From Psychrobacter sp. NG254 (lineage in GTDB: Bacteria; Pseudomonadota; Gammaproteobacteria; Pseudomonadales; Moraxellaceae), in NCBI RefSeq assembly GCF_015277735.1, contig NZ_JADHDA010000002.1, positions 558,001 to 622,000 of the forward strand: a stretch of DNA of 64,000 bases, written 5' to 3'. The notes beneath the pieces were generated by a model. It saw only the letters and a program-made list of their open reading frames with translations, searched no databases and had not been told where the DNA came from. A program made the position numbers and the translations under genes. Positions 56,968 to 64,000 of this stretch are shown here, piece after piece. How positions within the stretch are numbered: the stretch's first letter is position 1; every line of letters starts with the position of its first letter.

Positions 56968-57417
56968 ATGGTTAAAGTAGAAAAACTGGGTGTGTTTTTA
57001 AGCTCGATCAATGCGTTTTTTGCACAAATCGATGGCTCAAAAGTGTCTCTTGACACCCCTTATTTGAATGACAATAAAAGCGCTATTGGGTATGACTATA
57101 GTGGCGTGATCAAGATATCAGGGCCAATCGAAGGATGCGTCTACGTCAGTGCACCAAGCGTGATGTTGCGAGAAGTCATCAAAGTGATGGGCGAGCCTGA
57201 CTTTTCGATCACGATGATGAAAGACTTGCTTGGTGAAATGGCTAACACCATCTCTGGTAATGCGCGTACAGAATTTGGCTCAGAGTTTATTATCTCACCG
57301 CCGTATATTGTAGAAAGTGCGCCAAGCGTGTCATATTTGCCAAAAGACCGCCAAAGCTATATCACGCCATTTACATGGCATGGCTATAAGGCTGTGATCG
57401 GGATTTGTATTGCATAG
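56968..57417 (+). CDS. CheX-type phosphatase, second copy
   Basis: Also 149 residues and clearly a paralogue of the previous gene (DTPYL, YSGVIKISG, GEMANTISGNARTEFG), with catalytic Glu90 and Asn93 retained. The overall similarity is moderate, so the duplication is old or the two have diverged in role; both could act as a heterodimer. It starts 41 bases after the first copy and is the last gene before a clear terminator. Confidence 0.92.
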   Translation: MVKVEKLGVFLSSINAFFAQIDGSKVSLDTPYLNDNKSAIGYDYSGVIKISGPIEGCVYVSAPSVMLREVIKVMGEPDFSITMMKDLLGEMANTISGNARTEFGSEFIISPPYIVESAPSVSYLPKDRQSYITPFTWHGYKAVIGICIA

Positions 57418-57456
57418 CTGAATGCGTAGCATTGATATAAAGCCAAAGCAATAACC

Positions 57457-57487
57457 AAAAAAGCGATGCAACTGTGTCGCTTTTTTT
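57457..57487 (+). terminator. terminator of the SBP-kinase-CheY-CheX operon
   Basis: Stem AAAAAAGCGA / TCGCTTTTTT around a 10-base loop with seven T. Confidence 0.88.
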
Positions 57488-57654
57488 ATTTTAATAGGGC
57501 TGTCTTTTGTTTTTATCTTATTGATATGCCGCTAATAAACTGCTGGAGATTGCGGTAAGTTATGTGATAAAATACGGCGCAGCTATTTTATAATTTGCGT
57601 TATAGTTTAGGTTTGAGAATATTTCTGAAATCTGATCATAGCTTCTTTTTTAAA

Positions 57655-57826
57655 CCAACCAATGACACACACATCATGGCAAAAAATGGCTGGGTGTCTG
57701 GCAACTTGATTAATTTGCGCGCAGTCCGTGCTCTATGAGTAACGACTGACTGATAGCAAATGCGTGTTGCTAGATAGGCTGTTTTTGTGATGTGGAGGCA
57801 TAACCCAACCAATAGGATATTTTCAC
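57655..57826 (+). promoter_or_regulatory. rpsB leader, possible S2 autoregulatory region
   Basis: The leader before rpsB contains GTGGAGGCATAACCCAACCAATAGGAT at its end, resembling the conserved block of gammaproteobacterial rpsB leaders through which S2 represses its own operon. The word CCAACCAAT occurs twice (57655-57663 and 57805-57813). A GACAC/GTGTC helix can form in between. A TATAAT at 57589-57594 may be the promoter -10. Regulation is inferred, not shown. Confidence 0.45.
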
Positions 57827-58621
57827 ATGGCTACAAAGAATCCAACCAAAATCGAAATGCGCGACTTACTACAAGCCGGCGCTCACTTTGGTCACCAAAC
57901 ACGTTTTTGGAACCCAAAAATGGGTCCTTATATCTTTGGTGCACGTAACAAGATCCATATCATCAACTTAGAGCATACTGTAAAGTCGTTCAACGAAGCA
58001 TTGACTTACGTCAACGGCCTAGCTGCTAAGAAAAACAAAGTATTGTTTGTTGGTACTAAACGCGCTGCAAGCGGCATCATCCGTGAGCAAGCAGCACGCG
58101 CTGGCATGCCTTACGTTGACCATCGCTGGTTAGGTGGTATGTTGACTAACTGGAAAACACTACGCCAGTCAATCAACCGTCTAAAAGAGCTTGAGAAGCA
58201 AGCAGAAGATGGTACTTTCGCTAAGCTAACCAAGCGTGAAGCGTTAGAGCGTACTCGCGATATGGAAAAACTTGAGCGTTCACTAGGCGGTATCAAAGAC
58301 ATGGGCGGCCTACCTGACGCAATCTTCGTAGTTGACGTAGATCACGAAGCCATCGCTATCAAAGAAGCCAAAAACTTGGGTATCCCAGTTATCGGTATCG
58401 TTGATACTAACTCTAGCCCAGACAACGTTGATTACATCATCCCAGCTAATGATGATGCTATCCGTGCTGTGACTTTGTATGTAACTTCTATGGCTGATGC
58501 AATCATCGCTGGTAAAGAATACGCACAAACTCAAGCTGGCGGCAAAGCTGAGCAAGCGGCTACTACTGAAGAAGCACCAGCTGAAGCGCAAGCAGAAGAA
58601 GCAGCAACTCCAGCAGAATAA
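57827..58621 (+). CDS. rpsB: 30S ribosomal protein S2
   Basis: The 264-residue protein is a core small-subunit component. [20 protein letters not shown], the [12 protein letters not shown] segment and [20 protein letters not shown] are diagnostic, and [20 protein letters not shown] follows. The C-terminus is an Ala/Glu-rich tail of about 30 residues. RBS AGGAT. It is the first gene of the conserved rpsB-tsf pair. Confidence 0.99.
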   Translation: MATKNPTKIEMRDLLQAGAHFGHQTRFWNPKMGPYIFGARNKIHIINLEHTVKSFNEALTYVNGLAAKKNKVLFVGTKRAASGIIREQAARAGMPYVDHRWLGGMLTNWKTLRQSINRLKELEKQAEDGTFAKLTKREALERTRDMEKLERSLGGIKDMGGLPDAIFVVDVDHEAIAIKEAKNLGIPVIGIVDTNSSPDNVDYIIPANDDAIRAVTLYVTSMADAIIAGKEYAQTQAGGKAEQAATTEEAPAEAQAEEAATPAE

Positions 58622-58750
58622 GTGGCTGACATAAAATGTTTAATGTTGTAAGGATGCCTTGATAGTAATGCTATCAGCATCCATATAACGTTTAACACCA
58701 TATAAGCTCGCAATAGGCATGATGTAGTTTTACTCGTCATGCCTTATTGT
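58622..58750 (+). terminator. rpsB-tsf intergenic hairpins (attenuator-like)
   Basis: Two hairpins lie in the 313-base gap: GGATGC...GCATCC with TGATAG/CTATCA inside (58652-58682), without T-run; and AGGCATGA / TCATGCCT (58715-58722, 58737-58744) followed by a T-rich run. The second can terminate part of the transcripts and lower tsf relative to rpsB. The rest of the gap holds nothing I recognise. Confidence 0.55.
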
Positions 58751-58934
58751 TGTTAGATAGCTCGTTAGCGGGCGAGTATTATCGTCTATGCTTTTCTCCT
58801 TAGAGGTAATGCCTATTGTGAAATTCCATAATGAGCGCCACTATCACAGAAAAGCAATATCTGGCAGCAGCCGGCCAATCAGAAACTAGCAAAAGTTAAG
58901 TACCTCAACACATAACAATACTAAGGTGACTCTT

Positions 58935-59816
58935 ATGTCAGAAGTAAAAGTATCTGCCAAAATGGTAAAAGAATTGCGCGACCGTACTGGTCTTGGCATG
59001 ATGGAATGTAAAAAAGCGTTAGAAGAATCAAACGGTGATGTCGAAACTGCCATTGATAACCTACGTAAATCTGGTCAAGCCAAAGCAGCTAAAAAAGCGG
59101 GTAACATCGCAGCTGATGGCGCTATCATCATCGCTCAAGGCGAAAACAAAGCATTCTTGTTAGAAGTTAACTGCCAGACTGACTTCGTTGCAAAAGATGA
59201 AAACTTTGGTGCCTTTGCAGAGCAAGTGGCTAACATCGCTCTAGAAAACAACGAGACTAATGTTGCTGCTATCGCTGAATTACCATATGGTAATGGCCAA
59301 AGCATCGAAGAAGCTCGTGTATCTTTGGTACAAAAAATCGGTGAAAACATTCAGATCCGCCGTGTTGAAGTACTTGAAGGCGCAAACATCGCAGCATACC
59401 GTCATGGTCTACGTATCGGTGTAGTGGTTTCTTATGAAGGTGGCGCTGCAGACACTGGTAAAAACCTTGCCATGCACATCGCTGCATTCAACCCTGTTGC
59501 AGTAGATGACGAAGACGTTGCTGCTGATTTATTGGCGCGTGAAAAAGACATCATCGAAGCAAAAGCTCGTGAGTCTGGCAAGCCTGACAACATCGTTGAA
59601 AAAATGATCGAAGGTGGCCTACGTAAGTACCTAGAAGAAGTTACTTTATTGCGTCAACCATACGTTATGGACAACGAAAAGAAAGTTGGTGACGTACTAA
59701 AAGCTGAAGGCGTAAAAGTACTAGGTTTCAAACGTTTAGAAGTTGGTGAAGGCATTGAGAAAAAGCAAGAAGACTTCGCTGCTGAAGTCGCTGCTACTCA
59801 GGCTGCTAACAAGTAA
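58935..59816 (+). CDS. tsf: elongation factor Ts
   Basis: The 293-residue guanine nucleotide exchange factor for EF-Tu starts at ATG 58935, with AAGGTG before it. [20 protein letters not shown] and the N-terminal UBA-like helix are diagnostic, as are [15 protein letters not shown] and the coiled segment [12 protein letters not shown]. It follows rpsB as usual in bacteria. Confidence 0.99.
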   Translation: MSEVKVSAKMVKELRDRTGLGMMECKKALEESNGDVETAIDNLRKSGQAKAAKKAGNIAADGAIIIAQGENKAFLLEVNCQTDFVAKDENFGAFAEQVANIALENNETNVAAIAELPYGNGQSIEEARVSLVQKIGENIQIRRVEVLEGANIAAYRHGLRIGVVVSYEGGAADTGKNLAMHIAAFNPVAVDDEDVAADLLAREKDIIEAKARESGKPDNIVEKMIEGGLRKYLEEVTLLRQPYVMDNEKKVGDVLKAEGVKVLGFKRLEVGEGIEKKQEDFAAEVAATQAANK

Positions 59817-59906
59817 GTATTGAATTGTCTAGAAAAAGGCTGTGCGGGTTTATTTAATTCGCATAGTTTTACTTTATCATTGCAGCTGTAAGGCAATATA
59901 GAGTCC

Positions 59907-59956
59907 CCAGACACGAAAAAGCCCGTTAATCTGTTAGCGGGCTTTTTCGTGTCTGG
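59907..59956. terminator. strong bidirectional terminator after tsf
   Basis: A 23-base inverted repeat (59907-59929, 59934-59956; one G-U pair) with a 4-base loop, containing GAAAAAGCCCG / CGGGCTTTTTC. It serves tsf and the convergent transglycosylase gene. Confidence 0.95.
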
Positions 59957-60026
59957 CTTTTGGAAAGATAATCAGTTATTGAACTTAGTGTAGTGATTGG
60001 TGTAATTAAACTAAGCCAAGCTCGAC

Positions 60027-60827
60027 TTAGCGCAGCGCATCGTAGGCAGAGTTGGAGTAGCTGGCACTATTGATATTGTTACTCGTACCGTAGCTGACAT
60101 TCTGCATAGCACCATTATTGTTGCTTGCGGTTTGGTTGCTGGCATTCATGCTAGCGCCGGACAGTCCTGAATCATTCTTATATAAGCTGTGATAGCGACT
60201 CATGACTTTTTGAACATAGTTACGAGTTTCTTTAAATGGCGGGATACCACCGTACTTATCGACGTTACCTTCGCCTGCATTATAGCCTGCAACAGCATAC
60301 TCAACTTTATTATCAAAACGGCGCATCAGCCAAGCGATATATTTGGCTGAGCCTTCGATATTATCAGCAGGATTCCAAGGGTTGCTCACATTGAAGCGGC
60401 GAGCAGTGGCTGGCATTAACTGCATAAGACCTTGTGCGCCGACAGGTGAGCGTGCATTTGGATTAAACGCTGATTCTGTGTGCATCATCGCTTTCATTAG
60501 CCCAGGATCCACACCGTGACGCTCAGCTGATGCACGAATATAGCTGTCATAAGCATTTCGGCTACCACTATTACTAGCAGCGCTGCTGCCATAGCTGTCA
60601 CTGCTGCCATCATACATCTTGGAATCTTTATAATAAGTCACTTTTACTTTTTTGGTAAACTTATCAAAATTTCCACTAGGATTGACATTGGTCAGTAGTA
60701 CTTGTCCACCCTTGTCTTTGTAGATATACATATTGCCTGCATGAGCTGCAGAGAAAGCGGTGAGGGCAATGGTACTTAATAAAATAGGGGATAAGCAGCG
60801 AGCCATCAAAGTAGCAGTATTTATCAT
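60027..60827 (-). CDS. lytic transglycosylase with N-terminal DUF4124-like segment
   Basis: The 266-residue exported enzyme has a signal peptide ending AHAG. Residues about 31-60 (NMYIYKDKGGQVLLTN) form a DUF4124-like strand pair. The SLT catalytic domain spans about 95-215, with catalytic Glu in MKAMMHTESAFNPNARSPVG, then AQGLMQLMPATARRFNV and AGYNAGEGNVDKYGGIPPF, and the closing ETRNYVQKVMSRY. It cleaves peptidoglycan in the periplasm, forming 1,6-anhydro ends. The C-terminal 50 residues are Asn/Ser-rich. It is convergent with tsf. Confidence 0.93.
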   Translation of the reverse strand: MINTATLMARCLSPILLSTIALTAFSAAHAGNMYIYKDKGGQVLLTNVNPSGNFDKFTKKVKVTYYKDSKMYDGSSDSYGSSAASNSGSRNAYDSYIRASAERHGVDPGLMKAMMHTESAFNPNARSPVGAQGLMQLMPATARRFNVSNPWNPADNIEGSAKYIAWLMRRFDNKVEYAVAGYNAGEGNVDKYGGIPPFKETRNYVQKVMSRYHSLYKNDSGLSGASMNASNQTASNNNGAMQNVSYGTSNNINSASYSNSAYDALR

Positions 60828-61216
60828 AGTGTTATCACTTTTTATCGAATAATAGCAAATTATTTTGCCTACAAACGCGTTGTTTTATGCGCTTAGGCGG
60901 TCACTAGACGCATATACTTTATAGACAATCGCGAGTACAGTGGCTCAGCAATTATCTCGTCTGACAATGAACCGCTTTCAATAGATACAAAAAATAATAG
61001 TTGCTTACTATAACATATAATAACTTTGTGCCGTATCAGATTGATAAGATAACGAGCAAACGCTGATTATTTTTGTTAAATAAATCAACATACTATATTG
61101 TTTCAAACGGTCGATGCGTCATGCCTACTAGTGTGTGTCTTCAATCTGAGCATTAGGTTTTGAATAGATTAAAGGGGGTTTAGTCTTTATCAAGATACGG
61201 CAAATAAAACTACAAC
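60828..61216. other. intergenic region between transglycosylase and lrgB-like genes
   Basis: 389 AT-rich bases with no reading frame, RNA gene or strong hairpin that I could see. Confidence 0.45.
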
Positions 61217-61906
61217 TTATGCAACTAGCGCACTGATAAAAATAGGCACCCAGATAGCCGTTACTAAGCCATTAACCGCCAGTCCAAATGCTGCATATCG
61301 TCCAGCCGTATGGCTAATCTGCCATGCCTCTACTGTACCGAATGCGTGAGCTGCCAGTCCAAGTGCCAGACCTTTGGCGCGGTCATCATCGATACCTCGG
61401 AATAAAAAGCGAGCGACAGCACCGCCAATCAGACCTGAGACGATGATAATGAGGTTGGCCATGGCTAAAGGTGCTTTGATCAAATCTGCCACGCTAAGAC
61501 CAATCGGTGTGGTGACAGAACGCGTCGCAAAGGCGAGTATGGTGTCGTGGCTGAGTGAAAACAGATACGCCAATGACATCGGTAATAATGCCCCCACGAG
61601 ACTCGCAATGGTGACGATTAACATGAGTTTTTTGACGGGCAATCCTTTAAAGCTCATCGCCGCCAAAGGCACTGCCAATAATACAGTGACATACCCCAAC
61701 AGACGATCAAACACGGGCTTTGCCGCACTGTAATAGTTATTGTAATCCCATTGCAAGAGAAACAAAAACAACAGAACAAGTGCCAATGCGGTAATTACCA
61801 TTGGCAACCATGAAATCTTACGTGCGAGTAATCGAGCAATGACATGCGCCGCCAAGGTTAATACGATGGCTGCTAAGGTCGCCACAAATACACTGTCAAA
61901 ACTCAT
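61217..61906 (-). CDS. LrgB/CidB-family membrane protein
   Basis: The start is ATG 61906 (229 residues), with AAGGAAAAGG upstream; an earlier in-frame start would overlap the cidA-like gene and add a polar lead. Seven or so membrane segments are visible, with FDRLLGYVTVLLAVPLAAMS and LAFATRSVTTPIGLSVADL, then GLALGLAAHAFGTVEAW, the LrgB signature region. With CidA/LrgA it forms a holin-like pair that affects murein hydrolase activity or, in some bacteria, carries overflow metabolites. It follows the cidA-like gene by 31 bases. Confidence 0.92.
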   Translation of the reverse strand: MSFDSVFVATLAAIVLTLAAHVIARLLARKISWLPMVITALALVLLFLFLLQWDYNNYYSAAKPVFDRLLGYVTVLLAVPLAAMSFKGLPVKKLMLIVTIASLVGALLPMSLAYLFSLSHDTILAFATRSVTTPIGLSVADLIKAPLAMANLIIIVSGLIGGAVARFLFRGIDDDRAKGLALGLAAHAFGTVEAWQISHTAGRYAAFGLAVNGLVTAIWVPIFISALVA

Positions 61907-61937
61907 ACCTTTTCCTTGTTCATATCGCTCACAGCTA

Positions 61938-62363
61938 TTATTTGTGCTCTTCAATAGAGGTAGAGTTAGTACCGACATGGTCGTTTAGCCAGCGGTTTGA
62001 GAGGATCGCTAAGCCCCACAGCGGAATCACTACGCTGATAATCATCGTTGCCATCACGCCCCATAGCTCATCGCCTAAGGCAAATAGTAGCAAGCCTGCA
62101 CCAGCTGATACCGGCAAGAAAGCAAAGCCACTATCGACTAGCAATTTATTACTGGCTTGCGTTAGCCAACTTGGTAAACCTTTGAGTAATCGCCAAGCCA
62201 TTAAAATACAAAACATAGCGACTAGCCCGACAATATTGGCCGCTTTTTCGATACCTATCATCTGGCAGATGATAACGGCTGATTCGCGGACAAAGATAAT
62301 CATGGCTAGCGTCATGATAATGGCAAGCCATAAGGGGATATGAGAAGAGTGAGCAGGCTTCAT
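61938..62363 (-). CDS. CidA/LrgA-family holin-like protein
   Basis: The 141-residue protein has four membrane segments. The segments IGIEKAANIVGLVAMFCIL, LLVDSGFAFLPVSAGAGLLL and MATMIISVVIPLWGLAI match CidA/LrgA. Start ATG 62363 is preferred; a TTG seven codons earlier is possible and RBS support is weak for both. The dispersed repeat copy B lies 55 bases upstream, reading toward it. It forms an operon with the lrgB-like gene. Confidence 0.88.
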   Translation of the reverse strand: MKPAHSSHIPLWLAIIMTLAMIIFVRESAVIICQMIGIEKAANIVGLVAMFCILMAWRLLKGLPSWLTQASNKLLVDSGFAFLPVSAGAGLLLFALGDELWGVMATMIISVVIPLWGLAILSNRWLNDHVGTNSTSIEEHK

Positions 62364-62418
62364 AAATCGTTTTTGCCAAGTCAATTATAGAGAGTGAGTT
62401 TGGTGGGACGTAGATATA

Positions 62419-62523
62419 GTTAGAGAACCACTAAACTGCTACGGTGTTAGCCTTGCTAGAGGTACGACTTGTACAATCTGCAGTCGGCTGCCTTGTAGCA
62501 ATTTTAGATTGCTTTGGCTATAG
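62419..62523 (-). repeat. dispersed repeat, copy B (upstream of cidA-like gene)
   Basis: Reverse complement of this segment matches 49732-49836 at about 83% identity over 105 bases without gaps. It begins with CTATAGCCAAAGC and reads toward the cidA-like gene. The 62385-62666 gap holds nothing else I recognise. Confidence 0.85.
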
Positions 62524-62666
62524 TATGAGCAATATCGATATTTCAATAATGCCTACTATAAGCCATCAACCAATATTTGTTCGATGTTTCACAGCCGATT
62601 ATATAGCGAGTGGGTCAACTAATAAACCCTATAGAGGGTGAGAATGGGTGAATGACAATTCACATC

Positions 62667-62701
62667 CAAAAAAATAGACGATATCAATGGATATCGTCTA
62701 T
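62667..62701 (-). terminator. terminator of hflX
   Basis: On the minus strand a perfect 12-base stem (62690-62701 with 62674-62685, 4-base loop) is followed by eight T. It lies 83 bases past the hflX stop. Confidence 0.9.
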
Positions 62702-62783
62702 CTCTACCAGCATTACTTACTTAAATTATGGTATTCAAATAATTACTTAACCGTATGTGATAAGCAATTATTGATAGCCGTTT

Positions 62784-64000
62784 CTATTTTTCTGAATCAA
62801 GCACATCAGCGTTCATCGCATCAAATTCGTCAAATGCTTTTTCTTCTGCTGCTGTCATGGTTGGTTCTTCGTCTTCGTCAGGCTGCTCGAACTCTTCAAG
62901 TACAGGCATCAGTAGAGTAGCTTGAGCAAGCGGTAACACATCCGCAGGCTTTAGATCGGCTTGACCAAGTAACTGTCTGAGTCTGTCGCTTGGCAAGCGA
63001 ATCGTTAAGCATTCATGACCGCTGTCGTCATAGCTTTCTTCTTGAATGACACCGAGCTCATACAAGGTGTTTTTTAACTGGCCTGCATGGTAGGGTAGCG
63101 TCAAATCAAAAGTGGTCAATGTGCCAGTTAGCAACTGCTGCACCGCTAATGATAACGCTTCCATGCCTACGTTCTCTCTAGACGACACATAAACGCGGTT
63201 AGGCTCACCTTCACTGGCATAGCCAATACGTGCAGGCTCGTCAGTCAAATCAATCTTGTTATAGACGTTGAGGACTGGCACATCGTTATCAATTTCGGCC
63301 AATACATCTTTGACCGCCTGAATTTGCTCATGCATGTCTTCACTAGAAGAATCGATAACATGTAATAATAAGTCTGCCTCTAGCGTCTCTTCTAATGTGG
63401 CATGGAAAGATTCGACCAATTCATGTGGCAAATGACGGACAAAACCCACCGTATCAACCAAAACGACTCGTCCCACACCTTGCCAATCTAAGCGGCGTAG
63501 CGTCGGGTCAAGCGTTGCAAACAGCTTATCAGCCGCATAGATGTTTTCATCGACCAGACGATTAAACAAAGTCGACTTACCCGCATTGGTATAACCGACA
63601 AGTGAGATGGTCGGTACGTCTGATTTTTGGCGGCGGGCTCGACCTTGCGCACGGGTCTGTCTGACTTTCTCAATTCTACTTTTAAGCTGCATAACGCGCA
63701 CTTGTAACAAGCGACGATCCGTCTCAAGCTGGGTTTCACCGGGTCCACGTAGACCGATACCGCCTTTTTGACGTTCTAAATGCGTCCAACCACGAACCAA
63801 ACGCGTTGATAAATGGTTAAGCTGTGCCAGCTCTACTTGTAGCTTACCTTCGTAAGTACGAGCGCGCTGAGCGAAAATATCCAAAATCAAACCGGTACGA
63901 TCCAGTACTCGGCACTTCACTAGCGCTTCGATGTTACGCTCTTGTGAGGGTGATAAGTTGTGGTTAAACAGTACGATATCTGCATCATGCTCACGCACCA
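62784..64000 (-). CDS. hflX: GTPase HflX (partial, 5' end outside the window)
   Basis: About 405 C-terminal codons are present and the frame runs off the right edge, so the N-terminal part (about 60-80 residues by comparison with family length) is missing. ADIVLFNHNLSPSQERN opens the visible part, then GGIGLRGPGETQLETDRR, the P-loop LVGYTNAGKSTLFNRL, DTVGFVRHLPHELVESF and NKID. A C-terminal region of about 110 residues, ending Glu/Asp-rich, follows. HflX is a ribosome-splitting GTPase active under heat or stress. Confidence 0.96.
   Translation of the reverse strand, partial: VREHDADIVLFNHNLSPSQERNIEALVKCRVLDRTGLILDIFAQRARTYEGKLQVELAQLNHLSTRLVRGWTHLERQKGGIGLRGPGETQLETDRRLLQVRVMQLKSRIEKVRQTRAQGRARRQKSDVPTISLVGYTNAGKSTLFNRLVDENIYAADKLFATLDPTLRRLDWQGVGRVVLVDTVGFVRHLPHELVESFHATLEETLEADLLLHVIDSSSEDMHEQIQAVKDVLAEIDNDVPVLNVYNKIDLTDEPARIGYASEGEPNRVYVSSRENVGMEALSLAVQQLLTGTLTTFDLTLPYHAGQLKNTLYELGVIQEESYDDSGHECLTIRLPSDRLRQLLGQADLKPADVLPLAQATLLMPVLEEFEQPDEDEEPTMTAAEEKAFDEFDAMNADVLDSEK

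Noticed and set aside
52935-57417. Reading the operon as flagellar chemotaxis
   Set aside because: No MCP, CheW, CheR, CheB or flagellar genes are nearby, the kinase lacks a CheW-like domain, and Psychrobacter-type bacteria are generally non-flagellated.

Overview
The window looks like a chromosomal segment from a gammaproteobacterium of the Moraxellaceae, most likely Psychrobacter. This is inferred from protein style and gene neighbourhoods: coaD-ferredoxin-bioA-bioD, lepA-lepB-DUF4845-rnc-era-recO, cysM-exonuclease-rlmD-relA and rpsB-tsf. It was not confirmed by a database search. Nearly everything reads as core genome. There is no CRISPR array, insertion sequence, integrase or prophage gene.

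Layout. 1-2.2 kb: an AT-rich gene with 36-residue TPR-like repeats and a DUF2971-type C-terminus. 2.3-6.3 kb: two small lipoproteins (one MliC-like) and a YgiQ radical SAM protein. 6.65-8.8 kb: an ammonium transporter behind a textbook sigma-54 promoter, coupled to an unrecognised 207-residue protein. 8.9-12.1 kb: a lipoprotein, an Lrp/AsnC regulator divergent from an EamA/RarD permease, and smpB. 12.4-15.4 kb: coaD, a 2x[4Fe-4S] ferredoxin, bioA and bioD. 15.5-16.1 kb: RNase P RNA and a CAU tRNA. 16.3-24.9 kb: a group 2 (ABC-dependent) capsule export and Kdo-linker cluster, kpsM-T-E-D-C-S, with a 27-bp-arm hairpin between kpsD and kpsC. 25.2-31.6 kb: lepA, lepB, a DUF4845 protein, rnc, era and recO. 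31.6-38 kb: a GspH/FimT pseudopilin, an OmpA-family porin, typA, mscL and a small exported protein. 38-45.6 kb (minus strand): mutM, relA, rlmD, a PolB-like exonuclease and cysM. 46.1-49.6 kb: a GacS/BarA-type hybrid kinase. 49.9-52.4 kb: a crotonase-family enzyme and a Bcr/CflA MFS transporter. 52.9-57.4 kb: a compact five-gene signalling operon. 57.8-64 kb: rpsB, tsf, a lytic transglycosylase, a CidA/LrgB pair and the 3' part of hflX, cut by the window edge.

The most interesting system is at 52.9-57.4 kb. A periplasmic-binding-protein-like lipoprotein, a membrane kinase with a CheA-type Hpt and ATPase but no CheW-like domain, a stand-alone CheY-like receiver and two tandem CheX-type phosphatases lie in one tight unit. 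No MCP, CheW, CheR, CheB or flagellar gene is nearby. It reads as a self-contained ligand sensing and phospho-relay module built from chemotaxis parts but not used for flagellar chemotaxis.

A second discovery is a dispersed repeat of about 105 bp, two copies at roughly 83% identity. One copy lies upstream of the crotonase gene and the other, on the opposite strand, upstream of cidA. Each points toward its downstream gene. Other points of note are a catalytic-Asp to Asn change in the PolB-like exonuclease, a pilin leader of about 76 residues, an insertion and pentapeptide-like linker in the GacS-type kinase, and several strong intergenic palindromes.
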